DNA of 36,475 nt from positions 1 to 36,475 of the forward strand of contig JAKAOB010000006.1 in assembly GCA_021812305.1 (NCBI GenBank). The letters run 5' to 3'. Shown here piece after piece: positions 1 through 8,550 of this stretch. This stretch comes from Thermoplasmata archaeon. GTDB lineage: Archaea; Thermoplasmatota; Thermoplasmata; Lutacidiplasmatales; UBA184. The stretch's first letter is position 1, and the number at the start of each line of letters is the position of its first letter. Made by a program: the position numbers and the translations under genes. Below the pieces are notes generated by a model. That model worked only from the letters and a program-made list of their open reading frames with translations. It was not told the DNA's origin and did not search any database.

Positions 1-2
1 TC

Positions 3-1058
3 GCGCACCGCCGCTTTGACACCCAGAAGTACTACTTCACCATCATCGACGCGCCCGGCCACCGCGACTTCGTCAAGAACATGATCACGGGGACCAGCCA
101 GGCCGACGGGGCCGTCCTGGTCTGCTCGGCGGCGGAGGGGATCCAGGAGCAGACACGCGAGCACGTCTACCTGTCGAAGACCCTCGGCGTCACCCAGCTC
201 ATCTGCGCCATCAACAAGATGGACCGGCAGGAAGTCGGGTACAAGGAGTCGAAGTACAACGAGATCAAGGACGAGCTGACCAAGCTGCTCAAGAGCGTCG
301 GCTTCAAGGTCGACACCCAGGTCGTCTTCGTCCCGATCTCGGCGTTCAAGGACGACAACATCAACAAGGCGTCGCCCAACATGCCCTGGTTCAAGGGCCC
401 GACGCTGCTCCAGGCGCTCGACAACCTCAAGGTCCCCGAGAAGCCGACGGACAAGCCGCTGCGGCTGCCCGTGCAGGACGTCTACACGATCACCGGGATC
501 GGCACCGTGCCGGTCGGGCGGGTCGAGACGGGCAAGCTCAAGGTCGGCGACAAGATCGTCTTCATGCCCGGCGGGAAGAGCGGCGAGGTCAAGTCGGTCG
601 AGATGCACCACGAATCCGTCCCCGAGGCGATCCCGGGCGACAACGTCGGATTCAACGTCCGGGGCATCGACAAGAACGACATCCGGCGCGGCGAGGTCGC
701 GGGCCCGGCGTCGAACCCCCCGACGGTCGTCGAGAGCTTTACCGCGCGGATCCAGGTGCTCAACCACCCGTCGGTCATCACCGCGGGCTACACGCCGGTC
801 TTCCACTGCCACACGGCGCAGGTCGCCTGCGAGTTCACCGAGCTCCTCAAGCGCCTCGACCCGAAGACGGGCCAGGTCGCGGAGGAGAACCCTCAGACCC
901 TCAAGACCGGGGACGCGGCCATCGTCCGCATCACGCCCCGCCGCCCCCTGGTCCTCGAGCGGTTCAAGGACTTCCCGCCCCTCGGGCGGTTCGCGGTCCG
1001 CGACATGGGTCAGACCGTCGCGGCCGGGATCGTCGACGAGGTCAAGAAGCGCGAGTAA
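3..1058 (+). CDS. tuf: Translation elongation factor 1-alpha (aEF1A), 5'-truncated by the window edge
   Basis: GTPase that delivers aminoacyl-tRNA to the ribosomal A site in the cytoplasm. The frame is open from base 3, so the N-terminus (P-loop and switch I, probably about 65-70 residues by family length) lies outside the window. The G3 motif DAPGH is at 48-62 and the G4 motif NKMD at 213-224. Domains II and III follow, with family-typical segments such as GRVETG, ending in VDEVKKRE. The stop is TAA at 1056. Internal ATGs such as the one at 81 are not starts, because G3 lies upstream of them. rps10 follows after 39 bases, the usual archaeal tuf-rps10 pairing. Confidence 0.97.
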   Translation, partial: AHRRFDTQKYYFTIIDAPGHRDFVKNMITGTSQADGAVLVCSAAEGIQEQTREHVYLSKTLGVTQLICAINKMDRQEVGYKESKYNEIKDELTKLLKSVGFKVDTQVVFVPISAFKDDNINKASPNMPWFKGPTLLQALDNLKVPEKPTDKPLRLPVQDVYTITGIGTVPVGRVETGKLKVGDKIVFMPGGKSGEVKSVEMHHESVPEAIPGDNVGFNVRGIDKNDIRRGEVAGPASNPPTVVESFTARIQVLNHPSVITAGYTPVFHCHTAQVACEFTELLKRLDPKTGQVAEENPQTLKTGDAAIVRITPRRPLVLERFKDFPPLGRFAVRDMGQTVAAGIVDEVKKRE

Positions 1059-1097
1059 GCGCCGGACCTACGCGCGGTCGGCTTCGGGGAGGGAACG

Positions 1098-1409
1098 ATG
1101 GTGCAGAAGGCCCGGATCTCGCTCAGCGGGACGGACCCGAAGAAGGTCGACACCGTCTGCCGCCAGATCCGGGACATCTCGCAGAAGACTGGCGTGGCGA
1201 TCGCCGGCCCGATCCCCCTCCCCACCAAGCACCTCAAGGTGCCCGTCCGCAAGGGACCGGACGGCGGCGGCTCCAGCACGATCGACCACTGGGAGATGCG
1301 CATCCACAAGCGGCTGATCGATATCGACGCCGACGAGCGCGCACTGCGCCAGGTGATGCGCATCCAGGTCCCGGACGGCGTCAACATCGAGATCGTGCTG
1401 AAGAGCTAG
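1098..1409 (+). CDS. rps10: 30S ribosomal protein S10 (uS10)
   Basis: Small-subunit ribosomal protein of the 30S head. The 103-residue length is normal for archaeal S10. The segments [16 protein letters not shown] and [14 protein letters not shown] are the conserved loop and following strand of the family, and the protein ends with the usual NIEIVLKS strand. The start ATG at 1098 follows GGGGAGGGAACG, a plausible Shine-Dalgarno-like stretch. It sits 39 bases after tuf and 6 bases before the lipid decarboxylase gene, so translation and lipid genes are probably read on one transcript. Confidence 0.97.
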   Translation: MVQKARISLSGTDPKKVDTVCRQIRDISQKTGVAIAGPIPLPTKHLKVPVRKGPDGGGSSTIDHWEMRIHKRLIDIDADERALRQVMRIQVPDGVNIEIVLKS

Positions 1410-1415
1410 GGCGAC

Positions 1416-2042
1416 GTGTTCGCGCCCGGCGCGGGCCGCTTCCTGGTTCCCGCGGTCGTCCTCCTCGCGGCGCTCTGGGGCCTGGTCGCCCTCGCGGTGC
1501 TCCCGCGCACGGTCCCCCCGATCCTTCTGCTCGCGGCCGCGAGCGTCGTCGTCGCGTTCCTCGCCGTGTTCTTCCGTGACCCGGAGCGGGTCGCCGGTCC
1601 GGGGGTCGTCTCCGCGGCGGACGGCCGGGTGCGCGACGTGCGGCAAGAGGGCGATCGCTGGCGGATCTCCGTGTTCATGAACGTGACCGACGTCCACGTC
1701 AACCGCTTCCCCCTGACGGCCCGGGTGGCGGGGGTCTCGGAGGGCGGGCACGGGTTCCGGCCCGCCTACCGGCCGGAGGCCGAGCACAACGTCCAGCGCG
1801 GCTACCGGCTGGACACGGCCTTCGGACCGGTCGAGGTGGTCCAGATGACGGGGGTCGTCGCCCGCCGCCTGGTGAGCTTCGTGCGGCCCGGGGACACCCG
1901 GGCGAAGGGCGACCGCCTCGGGATGATCGTCCTCGGCTCCCGCGTCGACGTGCTCGTCCCCGCGGCGCACTTCGCGCCCACGGTCCCGGTCGGATCGCGG
2001 GTGACGGCCGGGGTCACGACGATTGCCGAGGAGCGGTCGTGA
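1416..2042 (+). CDS. psd: Archaetidylserine decarboxylase (phosphatidylserine decarboxylase-related)
   Basis: Pyruvoyl-dependent decarboxylase expected to convert archaetidylserine to archaetidylethanolamine at the membrane. The protein is 208 residues, matching the short class of this family. Two hydrophobic segments (about residues 9-50) precede the catalytic domain, which has FFRDPER and FMNVTDVHVNRFP. The self-cleavage motif LGSRVD is at residues 173-178; cleavage between G174 and S175 would make the pyruvoyl group on S175. The start is GTG at 1416, six bases after the rps10 stop. Its stop overlaps the start of the archaetidylserine synthase gene by four bases, so the enzymes for consecutive steps are translationally coupled. 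The substrate is inferred from the archaeal context. Confidence 0.9.
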   Translation: MFAPGAGRFLVPAVVLLAALWGLVALAVLPRTVPPILLLAAASVVVAFLAVFFRDPERVAGPGVVSAADGRVRDVRQEGDRWRISVFMNVTDVHVNRFPLTARVAGVSEGGHGFRPAYRPEAEHNVQRGYRLDTAFGPVEVVQMTGVVARRLVSFVRPGDTRAKGDRLGMIVLGSRVDVLVPAAHFAPTVPVGSRVTAGVTTIAEERS

Positions 2043-2785
2043 CGGGCCGCTGGGCGGCGAACCTCGCGACGCTCGCGAACGCGCTCGTCGGCCTCGGCGC
2101 GATCGCCTACACGCTCGCGGGCAACCCGCTCTGGGGAATGCTGCTCATCGTCTGCGGGCTCGGCTTCGATGGCCTCGACGGGTACCTCTCCCGGCGCTCC
2201 GGCCTCCCCCCGTCGGCCTTTGGCCGCGTCGCGGACTCCGTGGCGGACGCGGTGACCTTCGGGCTTGCGCCCGCGGCGCTGGTGATCGTCCACACCGAGC
2301 GGGCCGCGCTCTGGGCCCCGTGGCAGTCGGACGCCGTGATCGTCGGTGTGCTCATCGCCGCGCTCGCGTTCGCCCGACTGGTCTATTTCACCCTGCGAGC
2401 GTTCCGCGTCCCGCACTTCGTGGGCGCTCCGACCCCTCAGAACGCGCTGGCGGTCGCGGCGCTCGTGCTCTTCCTGGACGTGCCCGGGTTCCTCGGAACG
2501 GACCCGATCGCGTTCCTGCTCGGCAGCGGGCTCGTCGCGCTGACGATGGTCGTCCCGGTGCCCTTCCCGAAGGTCCGACGCGGAAGCCGCGTGCGGCTTC
2601 CGGCGACGGTCACCTCCGTCGCGCTCGTGGTCGCGCTCGTGCCGCTCCAGTTCCGTCCGGCGCCCGGATCGTGGCCGTTCCTCGTCGCCGAGGCGGCGGC
2701 GGTGGTGGCCGCGGCCGGCATCGCCTTCTATTACCTCGCGGGACCGTTCCTGGTCCCGCGGGGAGGGACGGCGGTCTCCGAATGA
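2039..2785 (+). CDS. pssA: CDP-alcohol phosphatidyltransferase, probable archaetidylserine synthase
   Basis: Integral membrane enzyme predicted to transfer serine to CDP-archaeol, making archaetidylserine for the decarboxylase encoded just upstream. The CDP-alcohol phosphotransferase signature DxxDGxxxRx8GxxxDxxxD is complete: DGLDGYLSRR followed by FGRVADSVAD, roughly residues 44-69. About seven hydrophobic segments follow through the 248 residues. The start is GTG at 2039 in a GTGA overlap with the upstream stop, and the stop overlaps the next gene in ATGA. Serine specificity is inferred from the pairing with a decarboxylase; glycerol or inositol acceptors cannot be excluded by sequence alone. 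Confidence 0.9.
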   Translation: MTGRWAANLATLANALVGLGAIAYTLAGNPLWGMLLIVCGLGFDGLDGYLSRRSGLPPSAFGRVADSVADAVTFGLAPAALVIVHTERAALWAPWQSDAVIVGVLIAALAFARLVYFTLRAFRVPHFVGAPTPQNALAVAALVLFLDVPGFLGTDPIAFLLGSGLVALTMVVPVPFPKVRRGSRVRLPATVTSVALVVALVPLQFRPAPGSWPFLVAEAAAVVAAAGIAFYYLAGPFLVPRGGTAVSE

Positions 2786-3198
2786 GCCCGAGCGCCGCCG
2801 CCCGGCTCCATCCGATCCGCCTGACCCCGCGCGAGGCCCTCCTGTTCGAGGCCGGCATCAAGCTCGGCGGGATCTTCCACCAATACCTCGGAACGCCGGT
2901 CGCGCCGCGCACGGCCGCGGGCCTGGCCCGAACGATCGAGCGCGCGGTCGGCCTGCAGCCCTTCGTGGCCGAGGTCCGGGTCCGGATCGACCCGACGGTC
3001 GGCGGCCCGGCGGGTCGGGGCCGGTTCGCCTACCGCTACCTCACCGCCGAGATGCTGACGGCGCGCGTCTCGCTCGTGGACGGCCCGGTCCGCGTCGAGG
3101 CCGGGCTCGCCCTCGACCCGCGCCGCCGCTACCCGCTCATGTCCGTCCGCTCGGTCGCGACCGGCCGCCCGCGGTCCGGTCGGGCCCGCGCCCGCTAG
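2782..3198 (+). CDS. mptD: Archaeal dihydroneopterin aldolase, MptD family (DUF372)
   Basis: The MptD family cleaves 7,8-dihydroneopterin to 6-hydroxymethyl-7,8-dihydropterin and glycolaldehyde in archaeal folate or methanopterin synthesis. The protein is 138 residues. The segment FEAGIKLGGIFHQYLGTPV (22-40) and LQPFV (58-62) match the family; H33 and Q59 line up with its conserved His/Gln pair. The C-terminal YPLM is also typical. The last ten or so residues are Arg-rich and probably disordered. It is translationally coupled to the lipid synthase by ATGA and its stop overlaps the convergent citrate synthase stop. It has no obvious functional link to the lipid genes. The assignment is by recalled family sequence, not by a search. 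Confidence 0.8.
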   Translation: MSPSAAARLHPIRLTPREALLFEAGIKLGGIFHQYLGTPVAPRTAAGLARTIERAVGLQPFVAEVRVRIDPTVGGPAGRGRFAYRYLTAEMLTARVSLVDGPVRVEAGLALDPRRRYPLMSVRSVATGRPRSGRARAR

Positions 3199-4319
3199 GC
3201 CCGCTGGTCGACCGGGGCGTAGCGCAGGTCGACGGGGCCGATGTACTGGGCCGTCGGCCGGATCAGGCGGAGGTCCTGGTACTCCTCGAGCACGTGGGCC
3301 GTCCAGCCGACGACGCGGCTCGCCGCGAAGACCGGCGTGAACAGATCGCTCGGGATCCCGAGGAGCGTGTAGACGCTCCCGGAATACAGGTCGACGTTCG
3401 GATAGAGCCCCTTTTCGCGGTGGACGACGCGCTCGAGCTCGCGCAGGAGCTCGAAGTAGTGGAGGTCGTGGTGCGCCTCGCCGGCCCGGTAGGACCAGTC
3501 GCGCAGGATCGTCGCCCGGGGGTCCTCGACCTTGTAGACCCGGTGCCCGAAGCCCATGATCCGCTCGTGGCGCGCGAGCTTGCCCCGCACGATCGCATCG
3601 ACCCGATCGACCGTGCCGCACTCGTTGAGCAGCTCCATGACGCGCTCGTTGGCCCCGCCGTGCAGCGGTCCCTTGAGGGTGCCGACGGCGCTCGTGACGG
3701 CGGAGTAGAGGTCGCTGAGCGTCGAGGCCGTGACGCGGGCCGCGAAGGTCGAGGCGTTGAGCTCGTGGTCGGCGTGGAGGATGAGGGCGATGTCGAGGGC
3801 CCGGCCCTCGAGCTCGCTGCCCTCGCGGTCGCGCAGCGCGTAGAGCAGATACTGCGCGTGGCCGAGCTCGGGACGGGGCGCGAGGGGCGGAAGGCCCTTG
3901 CGCCGGCGGTGGAAGTAGCCGAGGATCGAGGGGAGCACGGCGGTCAGCCGCTGGGCGCCGCCGATCGAGCTTGCGCCCGGGCGGGTCTCCGCCGGCTCGA
4001 AGTGCGCGAGGGCGCTCACCGCGGTGCGCAGGACGTCCATCGGCGCGCACTCCTTCGGGATGCGGTCGAGGATGCCGGTGAGCTCGGCCGGGATCTCGCG
4101 CAGGCGCGCGAGGCGCGTCCGCAATTCGTCCAGCTGGGCGCGCGTCGGCAGGCGGCCGTACCAGAGCAGGTAGGCGACCTCCTCGAACGTCGACTGCTCG
4201 GCGAGCTCGCGGATGTCGTAGCCGCGGTAGATGAGCCGCCCGCCGTGTCCGTCGATGAAGCAGATCTGCGACTCGAGGGCGACCACGTCCTCGAGCCCGC
4301 GCTGGACCTCTCCCGCCAT
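3195..4319 (-). CDS. gltA: Citrate synthase
   Basis: Condenses oxaloacetate and acetyl-CoA to citrate in the cytoplasm. The 374 residues are the normal size for the short archaeal and Gram-positive type. Catalytic residues are visible: H220 in LHGGANE, H259 in MGFGHRVYK and D310 in NVDLYSG. The N-terminal GGRLIYRGYDI segment is also typical; a homologous 2-methylcitrate synthase is the main alternative. The ATG at 4319 lies about 34 bases downstream of an AT-rich box (reverse complement CCGATTAACC, 4349-4358) that includes the stop codon of the upstream MFS gene. The gene is convergent with mptD and shares four bases with it. Confidence 0.95.
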   Translation of the reverse strand: MAGEVQRGLEDVVALESQICFIDGHGGRLIYRGYDIRELAEQSTFEEVAYLLWYGRLPTRAQLDELRTRLARLREIPAELTGILDRIPKECAPMDVLRTAVSALAHFEPAETRPGASSIGGAQRLTAVLPSILGYFHRRRKGLPPLAPRPELGHAQYLLYALRDREGSELEGRALDIALILHADHELNASTFAARVTASTLSDLYSAVTSAVGTLKGPLHGGANERVMELLNECGTVDRVDAIVRGKLARHERIMGFGHRVYKVEDPRATILRDWSYRAGEAHHDLHYFELLRELERVVHREKGLYPNVDLYSGSVYTLLGIPSDLFTPVFAASRVVGWTAHVLEEYQDLRLIRPTAQYIGPVDLRYAPVDQRA

Positions 4320-4350
4320 GGCCTTCCCGGCCCGCCGAGGCGTGGGAGGG

Positions 4351-5739
4351 TTAATCGGTTTCGATGCGACCGGCCGGCGGCGGCGTCGGCGTGGGGCGGA
4401 CGGCCGCGGGCGCCTCCTTGCGACGGAGGTAGGCGACCTGGGCCGCCGACCAGAGCGGCAGGGAGGCGAGGAGCGCGCCCGCGGCGATGAGGAAAGTGTA
4501 CCGGTAGCCGAGGAACGAGAGCACTCCGGAGAGGACGGCGCCCAGCACGGCGGCGACCCCGCCCAAGGCGCTGCTCACCCCGAGCAGGCTGCCGGCGTCC
4601 CGCCCGCGGAGGGCGCGGAACAGGATGAGGGACGAGGACGTCGAGTAGAAGGCAATGGCCGCGCCGAGGATCGCGAAGGCGAGCACGTTCGCCCCGTACA
4701 CGCCGCCGGTGGCGAGGGGAACGAAGGTGAAGCCGGCCACGGCGAGATACCCCAGGCTGCGGACATAGGTCGAGCGCTGGACGAGACGATCGGAACCGAG
4801 CCGGGAGGTGAGGTTGCCGCTCGACGGGAAGGCGAGGCCCTGGGCGAGGTTGTTCGAGAAGTTGACGAGGAAGATCGAGGAGGCGGTGAGGCCCGCGGCG
4901 TAGAGATACGGTACGTAGGAGATGTTGAACAGGTTCGAGGAGACGTTGAAGAGGAACGACGCCGCGAAGATGAGCGGCAGCTCGTGGCGGAACTCCTCGC
5001 GCAGCCAGCGGCGGAAGCGCGCGCGGGACGGCCGCGACAACCCGGGCCGCTTGGGGAAGAACGGGATGGCGATCCGGAGCGCGGCCGAGTGGTAGATCCT
5101 CGACGCCAGGCTATCGGCGTGGACGGCGACGTTCGCGGTCGTCCGCACCCGGTCGGGCGGCACGTCGCGGATGCCGACCCAGACCGCGGCGACGGAGACC
5201 GCGGCGAGGGCGGCGAGCACGTAGAGGAGCGGCTCGAGCGGCCGGCCGCCCAGAAGCCAAAAGTAGCCGATGAGGAGACCGGCGATCGCCCCGATCATGC
5301 TCATCTCCTGGAATGACGCGAACGCGTTCGGCCGCTCGTCCTCGCGGAACTTCTCGAGAATGAGGAGGTTCGACGCGCTCGCCCCCGCCGGGGCGATGAG
5401 CCCGACCACCACGTAGAGGACGTAGAGGGCGGGGAGGGAGGGGGCCTGGGCGAGGAGGACGTAGATCACCGCGAAGCCAATGTAGTTGATGAGGAGGAAT
5501 CGGCGGCGGGTCGGATAGCGGTCGGAGAGATACCCCCACAGCATCGAGGCGAGGATCACGGCGCCGTTGAACAGCGACGCCGCCAGGGCCACATCGACCC
5601 AGGCGCCGTGCAGCGTGATCAGGATGAGGAGGGGCAGCGCGACGCCGAATCCGGACGTCGCCGCGTTGATCGGCACGAACGCGAGCAGCCAGGGACGCGC
5701 GACCAGGCGGCTCGGGAACGTCTTGAGGTGGGTCTCCAT
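4351..5739 (-). CDS. Major facilitator superfamily transporter
   Basis: Twelve-helix secondary transporter of the cytoplasmic membrane with unknown substrate. The 462-residue protein has alternating hydrophobic segments throughout. The loop between helices 2 and 3 carries GYLSDRYPTRRR, the MFS signature GxxxDRxxRR, and a long basic central loop (about residues 205-245) separates the halves. An in-frame ATG lies 26 codons further upstream, but a TATA-like CCCATAAA (reverse complement of 5771-5778) predicts transcription starting near 5748, inside that extension. I therefore start at METHLKTF, 5739, as a short-leader gene. It diverges from the Lrp-domain gene. The protein ends in a Pro/Arg-rich tail. 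Confidence 0.85.
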   Translation of the reverse strand: METHLKTFPSRLVARPWLLAFVPINAATSGFGVALPLLILITLHGAWVDVALAASLFNGAVILASMLWGYLSDRYPTRRRFLLINYIGFAVIYVLLAQAPSLPALYVLYVVVGLIAPAGASASNLLILEKFREDERPNAFASFQEMSMIGAIAGLLIGYFWLLGGRPLEPLLYVLAALAAVSVAAVWVGIRDVPPDRVRTTANVAVHADSLASRIYHSAALRIAIPFFPKRPGLSRPSRARFRRWLREEFRHELPLIFAASFLFNVSSNLFNISYVPYLYAAGLTASSIFLVNFSNNLAQGLAFPSSGNLTSRLGSDRLVQRSTYVRSLGYLAVAGFTFVPLATGGVYGANVLAFAILGAAIAFYSTSSSLILFRALRGRDAGSLLGVSSALGGVAAVLGAVLSGVLSFLGYRYTFLIAAGALLASLPLWSAAQVAYLRRKEAPAAVRPTPTPPPAGRIETD

Positions 5740-5770
5740 CGGGTACGGACGGCCGGTTCTGGGGCCGGGC

Positions 5771-5778
5771 TTTATGGG
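5771..5778 (-). promoter_or_regulatory. TATA-like box for the MFS gene
   Basis: Reverse complement CCCATAAA. It lies about 35 bases before the chosen ATG at 5739, so the transcript would begin roughly 9 bases upstream of the start codon. This box decides the start, since the alternative ATG at 5817 lies upstream of it. Confidence 0.5.
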
Positions 5779-5818
5779 AGTTCGCCCCGATAGGAATCGT
5801 CCTCTCGCGGCTGACAAC

Positions 5819-5828
5819 CCTTATTAAG
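5819..5828 (+). promoter_or_regulatory. TATA-like box for the Lrp-domain gene
   Basis: The sequence CTTATTAAG is the only AT-rich patch in this divergent intergenic region on the plus strand. It predicts transcription from about 5850, which supports the GTG start at 5870 over the GTG at 5828 that lies inside the box. Confidence 0.5.
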
Positions 5829-5869
5829 TGGGGCAGGTGTCGCCGGGCCGTCCGAGAGGGAAAAACCCC

Positions 5870-6103
5870 GTGGCCATCGGATTCGTCCTGATCAGCACCG
5901 CGCCTGCGAAGGAGCATGAGGTGTACACCGAGCTCCTTCGGGTGAAGGGGATCGTGGAGCTCCACCCGCTCTTCGGTGAGTACGACCTCATCGCGAAGGT
6001 CGAGGCGGAGGACTTCAACGCCCTGGGCCAGCTGGTCGTGGACAAGATCCGTTCGGTCCCCGGCGTCATCGACACCAAGACCCTGACGGGCATCAAGTTC
6101 TGA
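5870..6103 (+). CDS. Stand-alone Lrp/AsnC ligand-binding (RAM) domain protein
   Basis: A 77-residue protein consisting only of the C-terminal alpha-beta sensing domain of Lrp/AsnC regulators; there is no helix-turn-helix. The pattern IGFVLIST...EVYTELLRVKGIVELHPLFGEYD and SVPGVIDTKTLTGIKF is family-typical. Such domains oligomerise and bind amino acids or other small effectors, and may act by joining full-length Lrp proteins; the effector here is unknown. The start is GTG at 5870, chosen because the upstream GTG at 5828 overlaps the promoter box. A membrane protein gene follows after 15 bases with a good Shine-Dalgarno sequence, so this is probably the first gene of an operon. Confidence 0.85.
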   Translation: MAIGFVLISTAPAKEHEVYTELLRVKGIVELHPLFGEYDLIAKVEAEDFNALGQLVVDKIRSVPGVIDTKTLTGIKF

Positions 6104-6118
6104 AGGAGGCACACGATC

Positions 6119-6442
6119 GTGTTTGAGGTGTGGGCGGCCAACAGCGCGAATCTGATCGGCGGTTGGCAGGAGTTCGTCACGATCCTGCTCCTGGTCTTCG
6201 GACTGTTCCTGATCCTGGCGGGAGTGTTCACGGCCTACTTCGGCAGCGGCAAGAGCCGGACGATCGGCGTCGTGCTCCTCGTCGTCGGCCTGGTCGTGGG
6301 TCTGCTCTCCGGCTATTGGTACCACACGCTGCACGCGTCGCTCTCGACGCTGGTCTGGCAGGCCTTCCTCGTCCTGCTCGCCGCCGTCGTGGGCGCCCTC
6401 ATCGCGATCGCCATCTTCCTCGTGGCGATCATGAAGTCGTAG
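6119..6442 (+). CDS. Small multi-pass membrane protein of unknown function
   Basis: A 107-residue protein with three strongly hydrophobic segments (about residues 18-42, 48-65 and 80-105). A short polar GSGKSRT loop separates the first two and a His-containing YWYHTLHASL segment precedes the third. No catalytic motif is recognised. The start is GTG at 6119, eight bases after a strong GGAGG at 6106-6110, one of the clearest ribosome binding sites in the window. It lies between the Lrp-type sensor domain and a SAM hydrolase, probably in one operon, but that does not reveal its role. Confidence 0.75.
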   Translation: MFEVWAANSANLIGGWQEFVTILLLVFGLFLILAGVFTAYFGSGKSRTIGVVLLVVGLVVGLLSGYWYHTLHASLSTLVWQAFLVLLAAVVGALIAIAIFLVAIMKS

Positions 6443-6469
6443 GGCCGGTCGCACGGGAGCGGGCGGCGC

Positions 6470-7336
6470 ATGGCGCGCCCCCGCCTCGTCACCCTGACGA
6501 CGGACATCGGCGGCGTCTACGCCGCCCAGATGAAAGCCGTCCTCTACCGACGCCTTCCCCCGGGCCACGTCATCGACCTCGTCCATGACGTCCCGCCGCA
6601 CCGCGTCGTCGAGGCGGCGTTCCTCCTGCGACAGATGGGCGCGATGTTCCCGGCGGGCACGGTCCACGTGGCGGTCATCGACCCGGGCGTCGGGTCGACC
6701 CGGGCACCGATCGCGGTGAAGTGCGCCGACACCAGCCTGCTCGTCGGCCCGGACAATGGGGTCCTCTTTCCTCTGGCCGAGCGGCTCGGCGGGGGCGACG
6801 CCTACCGCCTCGATCCTGCCCGGGTCGCCCCCGGACACCCTCCGAGCCCGACCTTCCAGGGCCGAGACCTCTTTGCCCCGGCGGCCGCCCGGCTGGCCTG
6901 CGGAACTCCCCCCGAACGGCTCGGCACGCGCTGCGACTTCCAGCACCGGGCCCTGCCGGTCCCGCGCCGACGCGGCCGCACGGTGCGGGGCGTCGTTCTG
7001 CACGTCGACCCCTTCGGCAACCTCATCACGAACGTACCGGGAGAGTGGCTGCCGGCCCCGGGGACGCCGCTCTCCGTGCGCGTCGGGCGGGGCACGCCCC
7101 GCCCCGTGATGCGGGCGCGGACGTATGCCGACCTCGCCCCCCGGGCGCTCGGCAGCCTCGTCTCCAGCTTCGGCACCGTCGAGGTGAGCGCGCGCGAATC
7201 CTCCGCCGCACGCCGCCTCGGTGGCCGATTTGGGACCGCCGTCGTCCTCCGACGGCCGCGCTCGCGCGGCGGCCCGGGGCCCCGTCCGCCCGTCGGCGGT
7301 GCCCGCGCCCGCCGCTCCGCCTCGACGAGACGGTAA
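6470..7336 (+). CDS. S-adenosyl-L-methionine hydrolase (adenosine-forming), DUF62 family
   Basis: Members of this family hydrolyse SAM to adenosine and methionine using an activated water, and are related to fluorinase and chlorinase. Family segments appear in order: TLTTDIG near residues 8-14, [25 protein letters not shown] and DPFGNLITN. The protein is 288 residues; the last 30 or so are Arg/Pro/Gly-rich and probably disordered, longer than usual. ATG at 6470 is 27 bases after the membrane-protein gene. Its stop codon lies inside the AT-rich box that probably drives dnaJ. A halogenase role is possible in principle, but hydrolase is the default for archaeal members. Confidence 0.88.
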   Translation: MARPRLVTLTTDIGGVYAAQMKAVLYRRLPPGHVIDLVHDVPPHRVVEAAFLLRQMGAMFPAGTVHVAVIDPGVGSTRAPIAVKCADTSLLVGPDNGVLFPLAERLGGGDAYRLDPARVAPGHPPSPTFQGRDLFAPAAARLACGTPPERLGTRCDFQHRALPVPRRRGRTVRGVVLHVDPFGNLITNVPGEWLPAPGTPLSVRVGRGTPRPVMRARTYADLAPRALGSLVSSFGTVEVSARESSAARRLGGRFGTAVVLRRPRSRGGPGPRPPVGGARARRSASTRR

Positions 7337-7340
7337 ATAG
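7332..7340 (+). promoter_or_regulatory. Possible TATA box for dnaJ
   Basis: GGTAAATAG in GC-rich surroundings, overlapping the TAA stop of the SAM hydrolase gene. Predicted transcription start is near 7362, giving a leader of about 30 bases before the dnaJ ATG. Confidence 0.4.
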
Positions 7341-7392
7341 ACGCGCCTCTAGGTCCGGTCGGTCCGCCACCGGGGCGGTCCGGCCGGACGGA

Positions 7393-8547
7393 ATGCCCAG
7401 CAAGCGAGACTACTACGAGGTCCTCGGCGTCGGACGGGGCGCCAGCGCCGACGAGATCAAGTCGGCCTACCGGCGGCTCGCCCGCCAGCACCACCCCGAC
7501 GTGAACAAGGACAACCCGAAGGCCGCCGAGGAGCGGTTCAAGGAGCTGTCCGAGGCGTACGAGATCCTCGCGGATCCCGAGAAGCGCCGTCGCTACGACG
7601 CGATGGGATTTTCCGGCGTCGCGACCGACTTCGGTCCGCAGGGGTTCACCTGGCAGAACTTCACGCACGCCGGCGATCTCGAGGACCTCCTCGGCGGCTC
7701 GAACTTCTTCCAGCAGCTGTTCGAGCAGGGCTTCGGCGGGGGGCTCTTCGATGCCGGCCGCCGGAGGGGCAGCGGGCGCGGCAACGATCTCGAGGTCTCC
7801 GTGCGTCTCCCGCTCTCGGCCGCGGTCACCGGCGCGGATCGCACGATCGAGGTGCCGCAGGCGACCCGGTGCGAAGACTGCCGGGGGACCGGCGCGCGGG
7901 ACGGGACCGCGCTCGAGACGTGCCCGGAGTGCGAGGGACGGGGCCAGATCCGCCGCTCGCAGAGCCGCGGCTACAGCCAGCTCATCACGATCACCGACTG
8001 TCCGATGTGCCACGGGTCGGGTCGCCGCATCAAGGCGCCGTGCCCGACGTGCGACGGGACCGGCACCCTGCGGCGGGTGAAGAAGCTCGAGGTGACGATC
8101 CCGCCCGGCGTGGACGACGGCACGATCCTTCGTCTCCCGCGCCAGGGGGTACCGGGCGGACCCGGCGGCCCTCCCGGCGACCTCTTCGTCCAGGTCATGT
8201 TCGAACCGTCGGACCGCTTCGCCCGCCAGGGGATGGACGCCTACAGCGAGGCGACGATCCCGCTCGCCGATGCCCTGTTCGGGGCCGAGGTACGGGTCCC
8301 GACGCTCACCGGGGAAGCGCTCCTGACGGTTCCCCCAGGGACCCAGCCCGAGGCGCAGTTCCGTCTGCGGGGCGAGGGGTTCCCGCGCTTCCGGGGACGC
8401 GACCGCGGCGATCTCATACTCACGGTCCACGTCGAGCTGCCGCGTTCCCTCGGCGGCCACCAGAAAGAGCTCCTCCGCGAGGCCCTCGGGAGCGGCGGCG
8501 CCCGCACGTCGTCGCGCCGCTCGGGGCTCTTCGGCCGACGGAACTGA
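7393..8547 (+). CDS. dnaJ: Chaperone protein DnaJ (type I Hsp40)
   Basis: Co-chaperone that stimulates DnaK ATPase and binds unfolded proteins. The 384 residues contain the full type I layout: J domain with HPD at residues 34-36; a Gly/Phe-rich linker with [19 protein letters not shown]; four zinc-binding CxxCxGxG repeats ([32 protein letters not shown]); and a C-terminal substrate-binding domain. No dnaK or grpE lies nearby in this window, although these genes often cluster. The ATG at 7393 is the first start preceding the J domain. The methyltransferase gene starts three bases after its stop. Confidence 0.97.
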   Translation: MPSKRDYYEVLGVGRGASADEIKSAYRRLARQHHPDVNKDNPKAAEERFKELSEAYEILADPEKRRRYDAMGFSGVATDFGPQGFTWQNFTHAGDLEDLLGGSNFFQQLFEQGFGGGLFDAGRRRGSGRGNDLEVSVRLPLSAAVTGADRTIEVPQATRCEDCRGTGARDGTALETCPECEGRGQIRRSQSRGYSQLITITDCPMCHGSGRRIKAPCPTCDGTGTLRRVKKLEVTIPPGVDDGTILRLPRQGVPGGPGGPPGDLFVQVMFEPSDRFARQGMDAYSEATIPLADALFGAEVRVPTLTGEALLTVPPGTQPEAQFRLRGEGFPRFRGRDRGDLILTVHVELPRSLGGHQKELLREALGSGGARTSSRRSGLFGRRN

Positions 8548-8550
8548 GCG

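Noticed and set aside
5740-5817. N-terminal extension of the MFS protein to ATG 5817
   Set aside because: A TATA-like box at 5771-5778 lies inside it and its translation is Pro/Arg-rich without membrane character.
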